Of a DNA stretch of 64,000 bases, positions 1-12,508 are shown piece by piece. The notes below the pieces were generated by a model that was given only the letters and a program-made list of their open reading frames with translations, had not been told where the DNA came from and did not search any database. Position 1 is the first letter of the stretch. Each line of letters begins with the position of its first letter. The translations under genes were made by a program, and so were the position numbers. The DNA is from Asterochloris sp. CNOR1 (Eukaryota > Chlorophyta > Trebouxiophyceae > Trebouxiales > Trebouxiaceae), in contig OZ017760.1 of the NCBI GenBank assembly GCA_963969365.1, forward strand, positions 558,001 through 622,000, given 5' to 3'.

Positions 1-237
1 ACAGCACCAGCCTTCAAGGGTGAGCTGGGGTGCCATGGTGCTGGATGTCAGCCTTTTGAAGATGTGAGCCTGAGGTTGCCGGTGCTGTCGCCCATGCTCA
101 GCACCAGCCTGTCCTTGTAAGCTGGACATGCTACTGGGGTGGCTGGTGTGCATGCGGCCTCAGTCCAGGGGGTGCCCTGTCTGGTGGCATGCAGGGGTGC
201 GCTGCTGTGCGCTCAGCTGGTGGCTCCCTGCCTGCAG

Positions 238-2040
238 GAAGAAGTTTGCTCAGATTGAGCTGTTCAACTTCTGGTCCTATAACCAGGTGAGGTACAATCA
301 TTGGGGAGGCAATAGTGGCCATGCTGGCTGCCTCAGCGCTGCCCCGCGCAAATGCCCAGCCATGCTTGCCCTGCTGGCTGGCTTCCTGTTTCAATGTCGC
401 CACTTAAGGGTCCCTGTCTTCCCCCAGCGCTGCCAGTCGTAGTTTCACAGTCCACAATTGCCTGCTGAGCTGAGCACACATGGGGGTCCATGGCCAGATG
501 CGGCTCTGCGCCTTGGGCTGCAGGCCCTGCATGGCAGCCATCCTCTGGCCGTCAAGCTTGCAGCCATCTTGCATGATACAGCTTTGTGCGCCTGATGCTC
601 ACTCCCGCTGCTCACCCCGGCCTTGTCCTCAATGCTGAGCGCGGGCAGCACTCAGTTTTGCCTGTCAAGCTCCCAGCTCTTTGCTGATGCTTGTCTCAGA
701 CGCTCATGCTCCCCTGCACTTGTGCAGCATGGCTTCAACGCCGCCCTCATCCTGGGGGAGGCTTTTTTGAACGCGCTGCCCATCTTTGCATACCTGATGG
801 GCTACGTGGGGCTCTGGAGCAGCCTGTACGGCATCTGGGCACAGCTACACTACCTGAGGACCGGCCGCTTCCTCTACCCAGTGAGTTGCTGTGCCTTCCT
901 GCTGTGGACAAGGGTGGCCCGATGTCTGAGGCATCTTGGATAGCAGCAACTCAGGCAGCGCAGGCACTGCTGGGCAGGCAGGCCAACCCTGGTAAACGGC
1001 TGGCTTGCTTCCTGGGCACAGCTATCTTTTTCATACACAGGGTGGTCCCTGCATCCATCAAGATTGTCCGCATGGCGCAAACAAATGTGCACTGACATGC
1101 CAGATGCAGTGCCACAAGACACTGCACCAGTCAGTGGGGCAGGAGGGGTGCAACCCCAGCAATATGATGTCTCCTACTGCGCTCTGGGACACATTGCAGC
1201 CTTTCATGAGTGCAATGGTGTGGTGGCTGAGCAGCGCTTTGGATGCACTGGCCAAGGAGGGCGGCTGATCTGAACATTGTCCACACGTGGCAGCTCAGCG
1301 TGTTTCTTGTGCAGAAAAGAAAGACTCAACGTGATGCTAGTGAACCAGAGCAGCTCAGCCAGATCGCTCAGCGTCCTGGGTCCCCACTGCTGCTGTGCCA
1401 TGCATCAGCTTGTCTACTGTCTGCTTTCGTGGCGGCTCAGTCACCTTGGTGCAGATTGGACCAGCAGTACAACGCAGCCTGACGTCTGGCATTGCTGTTG
1501 TTCACGAGGCTGCTTCTTTGCACTGCTGCTGCACTGCATCGGGCGCTCACCTGACTGGCTGCAATTTGCTCACAGCTCAGGCTTATGCATGTGCATCGGG
1601 GTGGCTGCTCTGCCGTGTGGCTGCAAGACTTTGCTGGCAGCTTGGACGCACGGCTGCTGATGTCAGCTCTGCTGCTACACATATGCTGGTGGCTTTCCTC
1701 ACTATACTGTGCTGCTGCTATGAGGCTTGTGGATTTCCTGTCTGCTGCACCGGGGTGGGCACAATGCTGTCAGCAGTGCCTTGATTGGTTTGTTACGATG
1801 TGAGCTATGGCTCCCTGTTGACGTTCTGTGCTGCTGCAGTTCCTCAGTGTGGAGCAGTGGTGGTCGCCACTGGCTTTCTTTGGCCTGTTTCTGGTTCACT
1901 GGATGTTCTTTGGGCTGGTCATTCTGTTGAGGGCGCTGAAGGCGCAGCTGCTGGAAAGGCTGCATAAAAACGCAACTTCTGCAGCCAGCTTCCACATGCA
2001 GACAAGATCCCAGGTGCGATCACCTGCCAAGTTGGCTTGA
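238..2040 (+). CDS. 3' part of a multi-pass membrane protein (FAR-17a/AIG1-like, plant At3g27770 type)
   Basis: Three exons are visible: 238-286, 728-880 and 1840-2040 (stop TGA at 2038-2040). Their phases agree, and the first needs two bases from an exon left of the window or upstream, so the start is missing. The middle exon encodes two hydrophobic segments around HGFNAALILGEAFLNALPIF and YVGLWSSLYGIWAQLHYL. It is followed across the splice by YPFL, a third segment (FFGLFLVHWMFFGLVILL) and a basic tail. The spacing of H..N, LGE..LN, LW, W..H and YPFL resembles, from memory, plant integral membrane proteins of unknown function that are distant kin of FAR-17a/AIG1. No catalytic residue can be assigned from what is visible. 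The family name is a memory-based match and could be wrong. The exon structure and membrane nature are more secure. Confidence 0.55.
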
Positions 2041-2240
2041 CACTGTTGTGGCCCGCACATCAATTAATTTGCAGCGCTGCATTTCGTTTTATCATGTCTC
2101 ATGGCCAATACTTTGGCAGCATATTTGATGTGAAGTTTTGCTCTGGCCCCATATTCAAGTGACTTGGCTTCACTAAGGGGAAGAAGGTGGGGGAAGCTCA
2201 TAAGCCTTGAGTCACAGCCCCTAGATTTGACCTAGGGCGC

Positions 2241-2245
2241 TGTAA
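2241..2245 (+). terminator. Possible TGTAA polyadenylation signal
   Basis: TGTAA lies about 200 nt after the stop of the membrane-protein gene and 125 nt before the next start codon. TGTAA is the usual poly(A) signal of chlorophyte algae. A five-base match has little weight by itself. Confidence 0.3.
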
Positions 2246-2370
2246 ACAGTCTTCAGCACCGGCTTGCCCTTTCAAACCGATGGTCCTCTGCACGTCAAGC
2301 AGCTCAGCTTTCTCTGCACGGCTCCCGTACCTGTTGACCAACCTGCCTCCAGCGGTCAGAGATCTCAGCC

Positions 2371-5300
2371 ATGGCTCGAATGTCGACCTTTTCTCTCTGC
2401 ATTTTGTCAATCGCAGCGGCCGTCCATTCCCAGACCGATGACCTGACTGCAGTAGACCTCAATGCGGTGAGTTTATCCTGGGTCTGCGATACTGCAGCTG
2501 CCTCCTGTGCTCTGCCGCATGAAGGCAAAAGGGGCAGCCAAGGCCTGTGAGCACGTGTCCTATTCAGAATAGCATGTCCTTGCTTGTCTGGATCAGCCTA
2601 GATGCCTCCACCTTGCAGGCACCTGCTCCGTCCACAGAGTGCGAGGCCTACTGGGGCGGCCAGATGAGCCCAGAGCTCACTCAGGGGTGAGCATGCCCTG
2701 TACACCAAGTCTGCACCCTTTGAGAAGCGTCCCCTTTGAGACATCACGTCAGCATCCTGTCAGCACCTTGCTTTGCTAGCAGAGCACCATTTCAACAACT
2801 GCTCCCCACAATCGGATGTTGATGGTGCCCCAAAGTGGCTTGATAAGACCTCCTCTTTCAGCTTGACTCATCACCAGACTAAGCACCCTGCGGATAAAAT
2901 TGAGCCTAGCCCTGCCTCCCGGCTGCGGCTGAGCACAGTTGTGCACAGCCTTCCTTGGCAAAACATTGCAAGGGACTCATCACCAGACTAAGCACCCTGC
3001 GGATAAGTTGAGCCTAGCCCTGCCTCCTGGCTGCACACCTGAGCACCTTGTGCACAGCCATCCTTGGCAAAGCCGCTTGCTGAGCATTACAATTGCAGAT
3101 GCAGTCCAGTCAACTGAGGGCCAGTGTCCCTCTCTCGGCCACCCGCATCTGCATTGTTGCTGCCCAGCAAGCCAACGCCTGCTATGCAGTTCTTGCTTAG
3201 CTGGACCCTGCACTGGATGGTCCAGCACTGGTCCTACCCTTGCACAACTCAGGCAGCCAGACCCCAGTTCTCGTCCCTGCCTCCACGCCCTTTTCTGCTT
3301 TGACTCGCCCACCCCTCCCTGACCCATGGGCCGGCAAGTCAACCACCCTGTCATGACTAGCCATGGTCTGCTCTTATCTGATGAAGCCTTTCAGAAGCGT
3401 GCAGTCCCTACTACCTGGAGGAAGACCTATTCCGCCAGGACATCGCTGAGGGGCAGGCAGGTGTGCCCCTGGAACTGCGCATTACAGTCCTCGACACCTC
3501 CTGCACTCCCTTGGACGGAGTCTTTGTTGACATCTGGCACTGCAATGCCACTGGGGAGTACTCAGGGTGAGCCCCCAGCCTGGCCTCGACCTCATTGCCA
3601 ATTCTGCCCCGGGTGCACCAAGGGCAACTCTTGACAGACGTCCTTTTGGTCAGCCAGATAACGGCACCCCAAGCAGTGTCTGCTGCCAGTGCTGAGCAAG
3701 GCGAGGCATTCCAGCTGCATGCTCTGCGTGTGAGCAGCAAGCAGGCGCCGGCGGCATGCTGCTGTCCCCCTTTCCCGTCCTCTGTCTCCTGACTGAGTGC
3801 ATGTCTGTTGCAGGTTTTCGGGCGCTGCCACCGCTACCGGTGGAACAGCGGAGCGCCCCTCAGCAGCAGGTGGCGCCATGCCCTTCACCGCCCCAAACAG
3901 CGCAATGGGCGCAGGAGCAATGGGCGCAGGAGCAATGGGCGCCACTCCTCCGATGCCCAGCAGTTCCCAAGGTCTAGGTGTGTATGACCCTGCAATGTGC
4001 ACTGCCTGCTCCTTTCGAGGGCCGTGAGCACCATTGTGCCTTGCTATCGTGCTGCCACGCCATCAGGTGCTTGCTGCCAGGGCTTGCCTGTGAAGGCTTT
4101 GCAATTCAGTCAGTGCTGCCAAGCTCGGCTGGCCTGGGAGCCCTGCCCCACGTGGGTGCACCAAACAGGGTGCATCCCTGTCCTAGACTGTGTGTGACTT
4201 AGGCCTGGGCCACAGGGAAAGCATGTTGGCCATGCTTGCTGAGTTCAACACCTGGCCCTAGCTGCCTCGTAGTAGCACATGTCTGTCGACCTGCAGGTGG
4301 CGGCGGCGTGTCCAGTAGCCAGACAGACAACCTCACCTTCCTGCGCGGCACAGTCATGTCTGATGAGGATGGCCTGGCAGTCATCAACACCATCGTCCCC
4401 GGCTGGTATTCAGGCCGTGCAGTACATGTGCACACCATGGTGAGAGCTGCACTGCCTCCCGGCAACTTGCATACGCCATGCACCCTTGTACATTCTGTGT
4501 TGGACCGCTGCTCAAAGACGGCCTGCAAGCTCCTGCAATATACTGCAGCACGCATTGTGTCTTGGAATGCTGTCTGACAGCACATGCTGTTTCAGTTATA
4601 GCTGTCCTCCTTGCTCCCCTTTCCTTGTTGGTCATTGGCTGTATTCGCTACATCTCCACCTGCTCATGGTGCTACACTCTGGGTTGGGCTGCAGATGCAC
4701 ATCCCCTACAACACCAGCTCCAACATCACAGTTGAATATGAGGTGAGCCTTGTGCTGCAGCATTGCAGGCAGCCCATGTATTGCTCTGCATGCGCTCAAG
4801 CTGCGTTGCATGTCCCTGGCAATATATAGCCCGCATGGCATTTTGGTGCTTGTGCTAGCCATCTCCCAGGCTGCCTGCAAAGTTGTCACCCGCATTTGGC
4901 ATCCAGTGAGCACGCCAGACCTACTGTCCTTGTGACTGACCCCCTTGGCTGCTGAAGGACTCCCACGAGGTTCACACCGGGCAGTTCTTCTTTCCTGAGG
5001 CCGTCCTCTCCGACGTCGCAGCCCTTGAGCCATACATCCAGCACAACAGCACTGTGCGTGAAGCCAATTTCGAGGTGTGTGCTGGCTTGTTCACTTTGCC
5101 TTTGTCAAGCCGACATAAATCTTCTCTCCCTAGATCTAGACAAGGGTTGCTGCCATAGGGCATGCGCGCAGCTCATGTGAGCTGTTCAAACAGGAATTGC
5201 TCTCCTACAAAATGTGTCTGTACAGCTGTCCAGGTCCTGTTGTTGCGGCCCAAGTCACGGCGTTGCCCAGACACAATCAAAAGCACGGCAAGCTGTGCTG

Positions 5301-5774
5301 CTGCTGACCTCGTGCACAGAAGCATAGCTCGGCTTGCTAGCTGATGCAAACTTCCACTCTGCTGGTTAGAGCACCAAGTTCACCGCTCATGTGCCTCCCT
5401 GGACCGCCTCAGTTGCCCTGCAGGACAGCATCTATGGCGGTGACATTCGCCAGCTGCTTAGCTTGACTGAGGTTGTGCCAGGCAACATCTCTGCTGGTCT
5501 AGTGGGCGACATCATTGCAACCGTCAATCCTGGGGCAGCTTACACCATTGGCTTCAACACTGGCGGCTCTGCACAGGGTAGGTCCACAACCAGCGCAAGG
5601 CGTCGCAACTGGTCACTCACCTGCTGCTGACAACAAGGATGCTGCTGCCGAAATTGTGCCTTCCAAAGCATGGCCGACCTTGCTGTTGCAGCTGCTATGC
5701 CGTTGACCAAGGCTACCATGCATGATGCAAAGGCATCACCAAACCCATCAATGCCTCCTGTGCTGAGTTCATAG
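2371..5774 (+). CDS. Secreted intradiol ring-cleavage dioxygenase
   Basis: Nine exons fit with consistent phase: 2371-2466, 2619-2686, 3405-3566, 3814-3977, 4297-4439, 4695-4742, 4958-5074, 5424-5577 and 5692-5774, giving about 344 residues. The first exon encodes a signal peptide ending near AAAVHSQ, so the enzyme is probably exported. The core matches the protocatechuate 3,4-dioxygenase/catechol dioxygenase fold: GPYYLEEDLFRQDI, then VDIWHCNATGEYSG, then PGWYSGRAVHVH. All four Fe(III) ligands of the family can be placed: Tyr in GEYSG, Tyr in PGWY and the two His of HVH. The likely reaction is ring opening of a catechol-type aromatic with O2. A Gly/Ala/Met-rich stretch encoded by exon 4 interrupts the core between the first Tyr ligand and the strand FLRGTVMSDEDG. 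If the last intron is retained, the protein instead ends at 5630. Natural substrate unknown. Confidence 0.85.
2865..3080 (+). repeat. 109-bp direct tandem duplication inside an intron
   Basis: Two adjacent copies start at 2865 and 2974 with the shared start GACTCATCACCAGACTAAGC. They stay similar for about 100 bp (TGAGCCTAGCCCTGCCTCC in both). They lie in intron 2 of the dioxygenase gene and contain no exon. Confidence 0.85.
3898..3945 (+). repeat. 15-bp coding repeat (AMGAG) in the dioxygenase
   Basis: The unit GCAATGGGCGCAGGA occurs twice in full and a third time in part within exon 4. It encodes AMGAG repeats inside the Gly/Ala-rich insertion that separates the two halves of the dioxygenase core. 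The period is a multiple of three, so length change would keep the frame. Confidence 0.85.
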
Positions 5775-6547
5775 CCAAAGCTTGCACAGTCTTGCACAGC
5801 CATGCATGCATCAGAGCTGGTGGCCATCACAGCAAGGCATGTCCCCTGATGCAGGCGCTAATGCCCCTACTTCTGGCATTGCTGCCATGGGCAAGTAGGC
5901 CTGCTGACAGTACAGCAATGCCCTGGACTACCCCAAACCGCCATAAATTGCTGCAGCCCACTTGAGCCTCATCATTTCGTCATTTGAGTTGAGAGTAGTG
6001 AATGGTCGCAGAAGAGTTTGTCAATAGGCAGAGTGATGCTGTTGATGTCATGTTTGATTTTGAGTTTGAAATGGGTTACCCAGATTTCATGCACAACACC
6101 TTGAGCAGATCATGTTGCCAGGCTTTTCTGACATGCAGCATTTATCTATGGCCAATGTATGGCCCGCCCACCGCTACATATAGCAGCTGGGTAGACCACA
6201 ATAGATGTCGGCGAACTTTGTTAATTCCAGAATGGCTGCAGTGAATTGGACTGTTGAACAGTCATGCTGGTGCATAACAACATAACGCGGAGCTTCGCTC
6301 ACTTCTGAAGTCAGGAGTTCATGGCATCGTTACTGTGGTGGCGAGCGTTCCACACTGCCCGCTGCTGACGGGAATATAAAGCCAAGCTCCTCAAGAAAAT
6401 TTCGACAATTCATTTCTATCATATGAGGGCTGCCAGCGGTGAGCTGATCAATATGAGTCCAACATTGGGGAAGTGACAGAGCAGATGCCATTAAGATGCC
6501 CACAAGATGCTTGCATGAAATGGCTGCCTGTGTCACTCTGGCACTGA
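5775..6547. other. Intergenic: 3' flank of the dioxygenase and upstream region of the phosphatase
   Basis: No convincing coding exon was seen. The stretch must hold the dioxygenase 3'UTR, the phosphatase promoter and probably its start-codon exon. An ATG at 6319 opens a short frame, but no phase-compatible junction to the signal-peptide exon could be proven. Confidence 0.5.
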
Positions 6548-9500
6548 TTGAGCAGCAAGCTGACCAGATGCAGTGTTGCTGCAGGCATTGCCCTGGCGGC
6601 ATTGCTGCTTGTGAGCCCCACATCAGCACATGATGCCCATCAGTCTCGGAAGCTGCAAAGCAGCACAGCAGGCACTGGAGGCCGCCAGACAGCATGCCAC
6701 CTCTCATTGCAGCAGGGCGAGCAGAGGCAGGCAGGCTGTGAAGCTCTGGCGGCACCAAATGTTACCCTTGCAACAGACCTAATCACCAAATTTCTTGTGG
6801 TGGGCTGTGCACTGGCTTTTGCCAGTGATGACTCTGAAGAAACCTGCATTATGCATACAAGGGATCTGGTGGGCTGAGAAGGCAGGTGCTGCAGGTTACA
6901 TCCACTTTCAGACCGCTGGGTCTCCTCAGCATTGGGGGCTTGTCTGTGGACCCATGTCGCATCCTGCCTGCCCATCCCCACAGGTCATGCCATCTGGGCT
7001 TTGTGCTGGTCCCTGTTGCGGCTTACACATCTCAGTCTGCCTGCAAAGTTTACACAGGCTGGCAGGGCGACCATCCGCATGCCGGGGACGTGGATTGCCA
7101 GAATTGCTGAGGCACAAGCATCTGGTGCAGTGCCCTGCACCTCCCACAGCATATGCCAGGGCAGCAATCATCTTCAGGCTGAGGTGCATAAATGCCAACT
7201 TTTGCAGGGCGCCCTTACATGGGCAACTGGGCGTAGCACGCAGCCAGACATGCAGACATGAGTGAGCTCTTTGCTGTGCATGCCTGCAGCTGGAGGATGT
7301 CGGTGCTGGAGTGCTGGGCTTACATGGACTGCATGCCTCGAGCATTGAGGCCTGGTGCTGTGCAGGCAGTGGACAGGGATCAGCAGCAGGCACCCCAGAA
7401 CACAATCAGCAGCAGAGCGCACTCAGAAGCAACGGGCCATGCACATGCAAGTCGTTGCGCTGCAGGGTTGGCAACTTTGCCAACTCAAGCAGTCATGAGT
7501 AGTGGGCCACAGACAGGGCACTCAGCTGACAGCTGCACTGCAGGTGGGGGATTGGGGTCGCGACGGCGACATGAACCAGTCAGAGGTGGCAGACCTGATG
7601 ACGAAGGTGGCCTCTGGCTTCCAGCCCAACTTCATCATCAGCTCAGGGGACAACTTCTATGAAAGTGAGCACAGACCACAGATGCTAGGGCACCAGGGCT
7701 TCAGGGGCGCCCAGCATCTCGGCAAAACTTGCATACTGGCAGGGTCTGCTGATGGGCTGGGCAGCTCACCAACAGAATGACTTCAGCTACCATTGGCTTG
7801 TGGGCTGTGTAGGCTGGCCACGTGGGGGCGTCCAAGCAGCCGCTGGGGCAGGTGTAAGGCTTGGAACTGACTGAACTGCCCCGCAGCTGCCCCTACATGT
7901 GTCAAGCAAGGGCTGGATGTCAGTTTGCCAGCTCCTGGCAGCTGCCCAGAGTTGAGAAATGGCCAGGTGATGCTCTTGAGATGGCAGCCAATGGTGCTCG
8001 CAGATTGCCATGCAGCAAATATGTCCTGCAGTCGGGCTCAGCCAACCACTGCTCCCAGCCAACCACTAATCCCTGGGTCCCAGGCTGGTGCCCTGCAGGA
8101 CGGCCATGCGACAGCAGCTGTGGCATGTTTTGTGCAGCCCAACATGAGGCTGTCAGTCTTGCTGACATGAATCCACGCTCTGCAGGTGGGCTGTCCAGCA
8201 CCAGCGACAAGATGTTCCAGACCAGCTTCACAGACATCTATACCGACAACACGCTACAGGTGCCCTGGTACCTGGTGCTGGGGTGAGTTCAGCAAGGTCA
8301 AACTTTTCGCATGCTTGCAGCCACCAGCAGGCATAGCATGACCACACGGTGCACGTGCCCTGATATGGCAGCTGGGGTGAGCGCACCCACTAGCCCAGAA
8401 TGTTCACGCAGACAGCCACCTGCACCTAGAGCAGCATAGCATGACAATGCGAACAGGTTGCATGATTCAGAGGCGTCTGCTGCAGGTCTGCTTCCAATCT
8501 TAAGCTCCCAAAAATGTTGTTCATATTCGAGCAAGAGCACTGCAGCTTGTTGGCGACAAGGCATCTGCAGCGTGGCGCACAGAGCTGAAGCTAATCTGGG
8601 GGATGCCATAATGCGCAGAGCTCCCATGCGCCAGACATCTTTCGGGCTTGCTGCTGCGCACACAAGATGTCAGTTGGGTCAGCTGCAGATGGCACTGGTG
8701 GCCGGCACAAGTATCTGCTGCTAGAGAAGCCAGCAAACCGTCAACCAGCCAGTCACCACTGTGACTGCTCACACAGCTGGCTTGCCGCTGCAGCAACCAT
8801 GACTACGGCGAAGTCAAGGATGGCTATGATGACCATTGCGCTGTCACTGACCGGCAGAACTGCGGCAACCACTGCTGCTGGAGCCCATTGCATCAAGTAG
8901 GTTGCCTCCGTTGCACAGCTGCTGGGCATGCTGCCAAGCAATGAGTGAAATGATATGCGCCACCGCCACACATCCAAAAGGTGCTTATGCCTGCCAGCCG
9001 GGGTGTCTCTCACCCATGAAAGATGTCTGCAAATGAGGGTTGGCACTTTGTGTCTGCCAAATTTGATATCTGCTGCCTGCAGCTGTCTGTGGAACTGACT
9101 GAGCGAGACTGGCGCTGGAACCTGCAGCGGCAATTCAGCATGACACTGGGCACCAAGGTTCGCCTCTGGCATGCATGGATGTGTCTGAGCTGTGCAGCAG
9201 GCTTGTGAGCAGTCTGGCAGGCATGGCCTGCAGTGTTGGCATTGCATTGTGCTCTGCTGTGTTGCAAGCATCGACCGGCAGTGCTGTTTTGGAAGCTGTG
9301 TGAAGTGACTTCAACTTGACAGGGTTCCCAAGCTGATGGGTAGTGCAGTGCCCTGCCACCCATTGCAGCAGGTTCCTATGCTGAGTTTGGTGAGAGCCAG
9401 GACACCTGCCATCTAAGCAAGATGCATTATGTATCATCTGTGCAGGACGCAGAAATTTTCTTTGTGGACACATCACCCTTCATTGAGAGGTACAGAGACA

Positions 9501-11989
9501 AGCCATGGGCTGACGCGCCAGGTGGGCAAATCCTTTTCATGTTGGAGTCGGGAAGTGTCTGCCTGTAAATTGCCTCAGCAGCAAGAATCCCACTGCTGCT
9601 GGCAAGCTGGTCAGTGCTTCCTGCAGCATGGTGCTGTCTGCAGCAGCCTGCTGTCCTGTCAAGGTTGTCTGGCCAAGCTTGCTGTCAGTGCCCCACTCCA
9701 GCCAGAGAGCAGGCAGCATCCTGCCTTGATGGGCATACAGCAGTGCATTGCTGCCAGGCGGGAGGGGTACTATTTAAAGCCAGGGCTGGCCACAGCTCCC
9801 AAGACCACCAGCAGCATCTTGCTGGTGGTCTTGGTGCCTTCTGGGCGGCCTTGCCCCAAGCTCACTTGGTTGGCGACCATGCATAACACTTCCGCTCCCC
9901 TGCAGAGTGCCGCTGCCAGGTCAGCGTCGGTGAATGTCAGCAAGTCTAGCCGCTGTGGCGGCCTGCTGTTGCAAGTCAAGGGACTGCTGGTCTGGCAGAG
10001 TCGACCCCCTCTGCCAGCAGTCTGTGTCACCTCACTCCCTGATCACTGCCTCTGCAGGGCGGCAGCACTGCTGGGAAACCTGGAGGCCTCTCCAGTCCGC
10101 AGGAGCCCCTGGCTGCTGCCGCTCGCATGCGCTGCTGCTTGACTGAGCTGACACACCTGCACGCTGACATCACCGATGTGCTCTGTAGGGGATCTGCTGT
10201 CTCTGTGCTATCCTCCTTCTCTGCTGCCGCTTGAACCTCCAACCTGCTGGATGCATCTGCAAGTGTGAGAGTCTACCCTGCTGCAGGTGGCCTGCTGTCC
10301 CAATCATGGGCCGCCCAGCTGGCAGAGCTGGAGACCAGTCTAGCCAAGTCTGATGCTGACTGGAAGATTGTGGTGGGGCATCATCCAGTCATCAGCAATG
10401 GCAAGCATGGCGGCACGGAGGAGCTGCAGCAGCACCTTCAACCCCTCCTGGAGGAGTATGGTGTGCAGGTGAGATGCAGCATCGCTCTAGGGTGCACACC
10501 TTGATAGGCTGGGCCCAGCACACTGGATGAAGCAGGCACAAGTCTGCACAGCACGCTCTGTACCAGTGCTGCAGCAGCGCAACGCACACCAAGAGCTGCC
10601 TGTTCTGGTGCAGTCTCTCGAGCTGCAGGTGGTCAGAAGATGCTTGGGGCTGCAGGTGCCACCAGCACCAATTGGTCTAGGTCTAGGCTGCCTGGCACGA
10701 CCCCTAAACTGCTTGGACAATACTTGCTGAAGCACGATGCCCTGCAGGCTCACCCTTCTGCTGAGTGTGATGCATCCAGCCTGCTTGATGCTGCCACGGG
10801 TTGCCGTGGGCTGCACTGCGAGCCGAGCTGTGTGGTCATATCCCTGACCTTCCAGCATCCCCATCTGATGCCACTGCTGTACCCAACCTGGCGCTTGCCT
10901 CCGTTGGCACCCCTGCCGGCGGCCCCCTGAGCTGTTGGAGCCAGGCACTTGAGGGCCACACCCCAAAATTGCCCACAAGCGATGCTCTGCAGGGATGTGC
11001 AGCACCTGGGTGGACTCTCATCCACGCATGCGCACTGCTGTCACATCTGTGTTGCCCCCATGCAGGCCCAAATATGCGGCCACAACCACACCCCCCAGGC
11101 GCACTGCGAGCTCATGCATTCTGCTTCCAAAGTTGAGCAGATCCTGTCGCCCTGAAAGCCCACCTCTGCATGCACAAGCACAAGCACAGTCTTCGGCACC
11201 AGATGCACCTCCCGGCCACATGTCTGCAGCGCCATCAACATGGTGCTGGCTGTGTGCGATTCTGCAGGCCTACTTCTGCGGCCACGACCACAACCTACAA
11301 CATTTGGACTCACGCAAAGTGGCCTACATAGTCAGCGGGGCAGGCAGCAAGATCCGGGCAGGCTGGGCAGGGGACCAGCAGCCTGCCAAGTTCCTGCACG
11401 ACGGCTCAGGTCAGCCAGATCTCTGCTTGGGGCAGGAATCCTTGCCAGTGACCCCAGTGGCAACTCTGCACCACCCTGCATAGCTGCTGGGCGTTTCACC
11501 GACCAGATGGAGCTGACGAGTCCACAGGAGACTGGCAACCAGCCACATCTCTGCATGACGGCTCGGGTCAACTGACCTGCTGCGCTGGGCAATGGATGAC
11601 AGTGGCCACACGAGTCACTCTGCACTCCTTTCTGCGAAGCTGCTGGGTTGCATGTAACTCTGACAGTCTGTAGGGAAATCCAGCTGGCTGGGGTTCCAGT
11701 GCTTGCCCAGCACTGCTGGCTTCGTAGCCCTGCTGCAATGGGCTTGGGCTGCGGGGGCTGTGCGCCACATGTGGCCTACTGAGCTGCTCCAGTGTGCTTT
11801 CTTGAGTCAGGCTGTTGCAGGCTGTTGTGACAAGTTTCTGCTGCTGCAGGCTTTGTTGCCGTAACGCTGTCAAGAGGCAAGATGGGCCTGGAATTTTATG
11901 GCATCCCCTCAGAGAAGCCACTGTACTCTGTAAATATCCCCCGTAGCTCCAGGCACGATTCCATGGTAGGGCTGCATCCGGCAAGGTGA
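6548..11989 (+). CDS. Purple acid phosphatase, tartrate-resistant (ACP5/PAP17) type
   Basis: Exons: about 6548-6799, 7544-7664, 8186-8282, 8794-8896, 9083-9157, 9446-9521, 10287-10468, 11268-11409 and 11850-11989, stop TGA. All junction phases agree, giving about 395 residues. The five metallophosphoesterase blocks are intact and in order: VGDWGRDGD, GDNFYE, GNHDYG, VVGHHP and GHDHN. They supply the Asp, Tyr, Asn and His ligands of the dinuclear Fe/metal site. The first visible exon encodes a hydrophobic signal sequence (GIALAALLLVSP then TSAHDA), so the enzyme is likely secreted or vacuolar and frees phosphate from organic esters. There is no in-frame ATG in that exon and a stop precedes it, so the start codon must sit in an unseen upstream exon. 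The 3' splice site is probably within 6551-6559. The exon at 9083 uses a weak donor (GTTCGC). Family assignment is secure. The N terminus is not. Confidence 0.9.
11551..11580 (+). repeat. Decayed copy of the phosphatase exon end and 5' splice site
   Basis: CTGCATGACGGCTCGGGTCA at 11551 matches CTGCACGACGGCTCAGGTCA at 11394, which spans the last codons and donor of the exon ending at 11409. The copy lies 157 bp downstream inside the next intron. Confidence 0.7.
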
Positions 11990-12508
11990 TGATGGGTGAA
12001 CGCATCGTCACCACCCCTCATAGACGCCTGCTGTACTGTTACTGCCCCTGATCGTCAACACCTGCTGTACCAATTACTGGCCCCTGATCATTTTGCAATC
12101 ATTGAGTTGAGTCCCCAGTTTCATTGATTTGACTCCTGAAAGTGTGTGTGTGTGAGTGCTTTGTACTTGAATGCGCATTCAAGAACATGCATGCATTAGC
12201 GCACAAGAAGTCAAGCTTGATTCAGCTTCATCTTGTCTTGATCAGTATGTGCCCAGTGCTGAGAGCGGCCGTGACGCACCAGTAGCTTTGTGCCAGAGCT
12301 TGCAGGAGCTATCAGACCAGAGTCAATGACAAGCATGGTGCAGCGTCCTGAAAGCAGGCATCAGAGGCAGGCTCTGCCATCAGTGGCAAGTTGGTGTTGG
12401 TCATCAGGGCTGCACTTGCTCCAATGGAGTGCATGACATCAGCCTTGTCAGCATGTACATCGTTGCCCTATTGGGAGGTCCAGATCAGCACCTGCTTCTC
12501 CATTCACC
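11990..12508. other. Intergenic region between phosphatase and channel genes
   Basis: About 520 bp without a supportable exon. It holds the phosphatase 3'UTR and the upstream region of the channel gene, which is transcribed in the same direction. No clear TGTAA signal or promoter element was found. Confidence 0.5.

Noticed and set aside
9429-10142. 237-codon open frame on the plus strand
   Set aside because: It runs through a phosphatase intron in a frame unlike the conserved exons on both sides.
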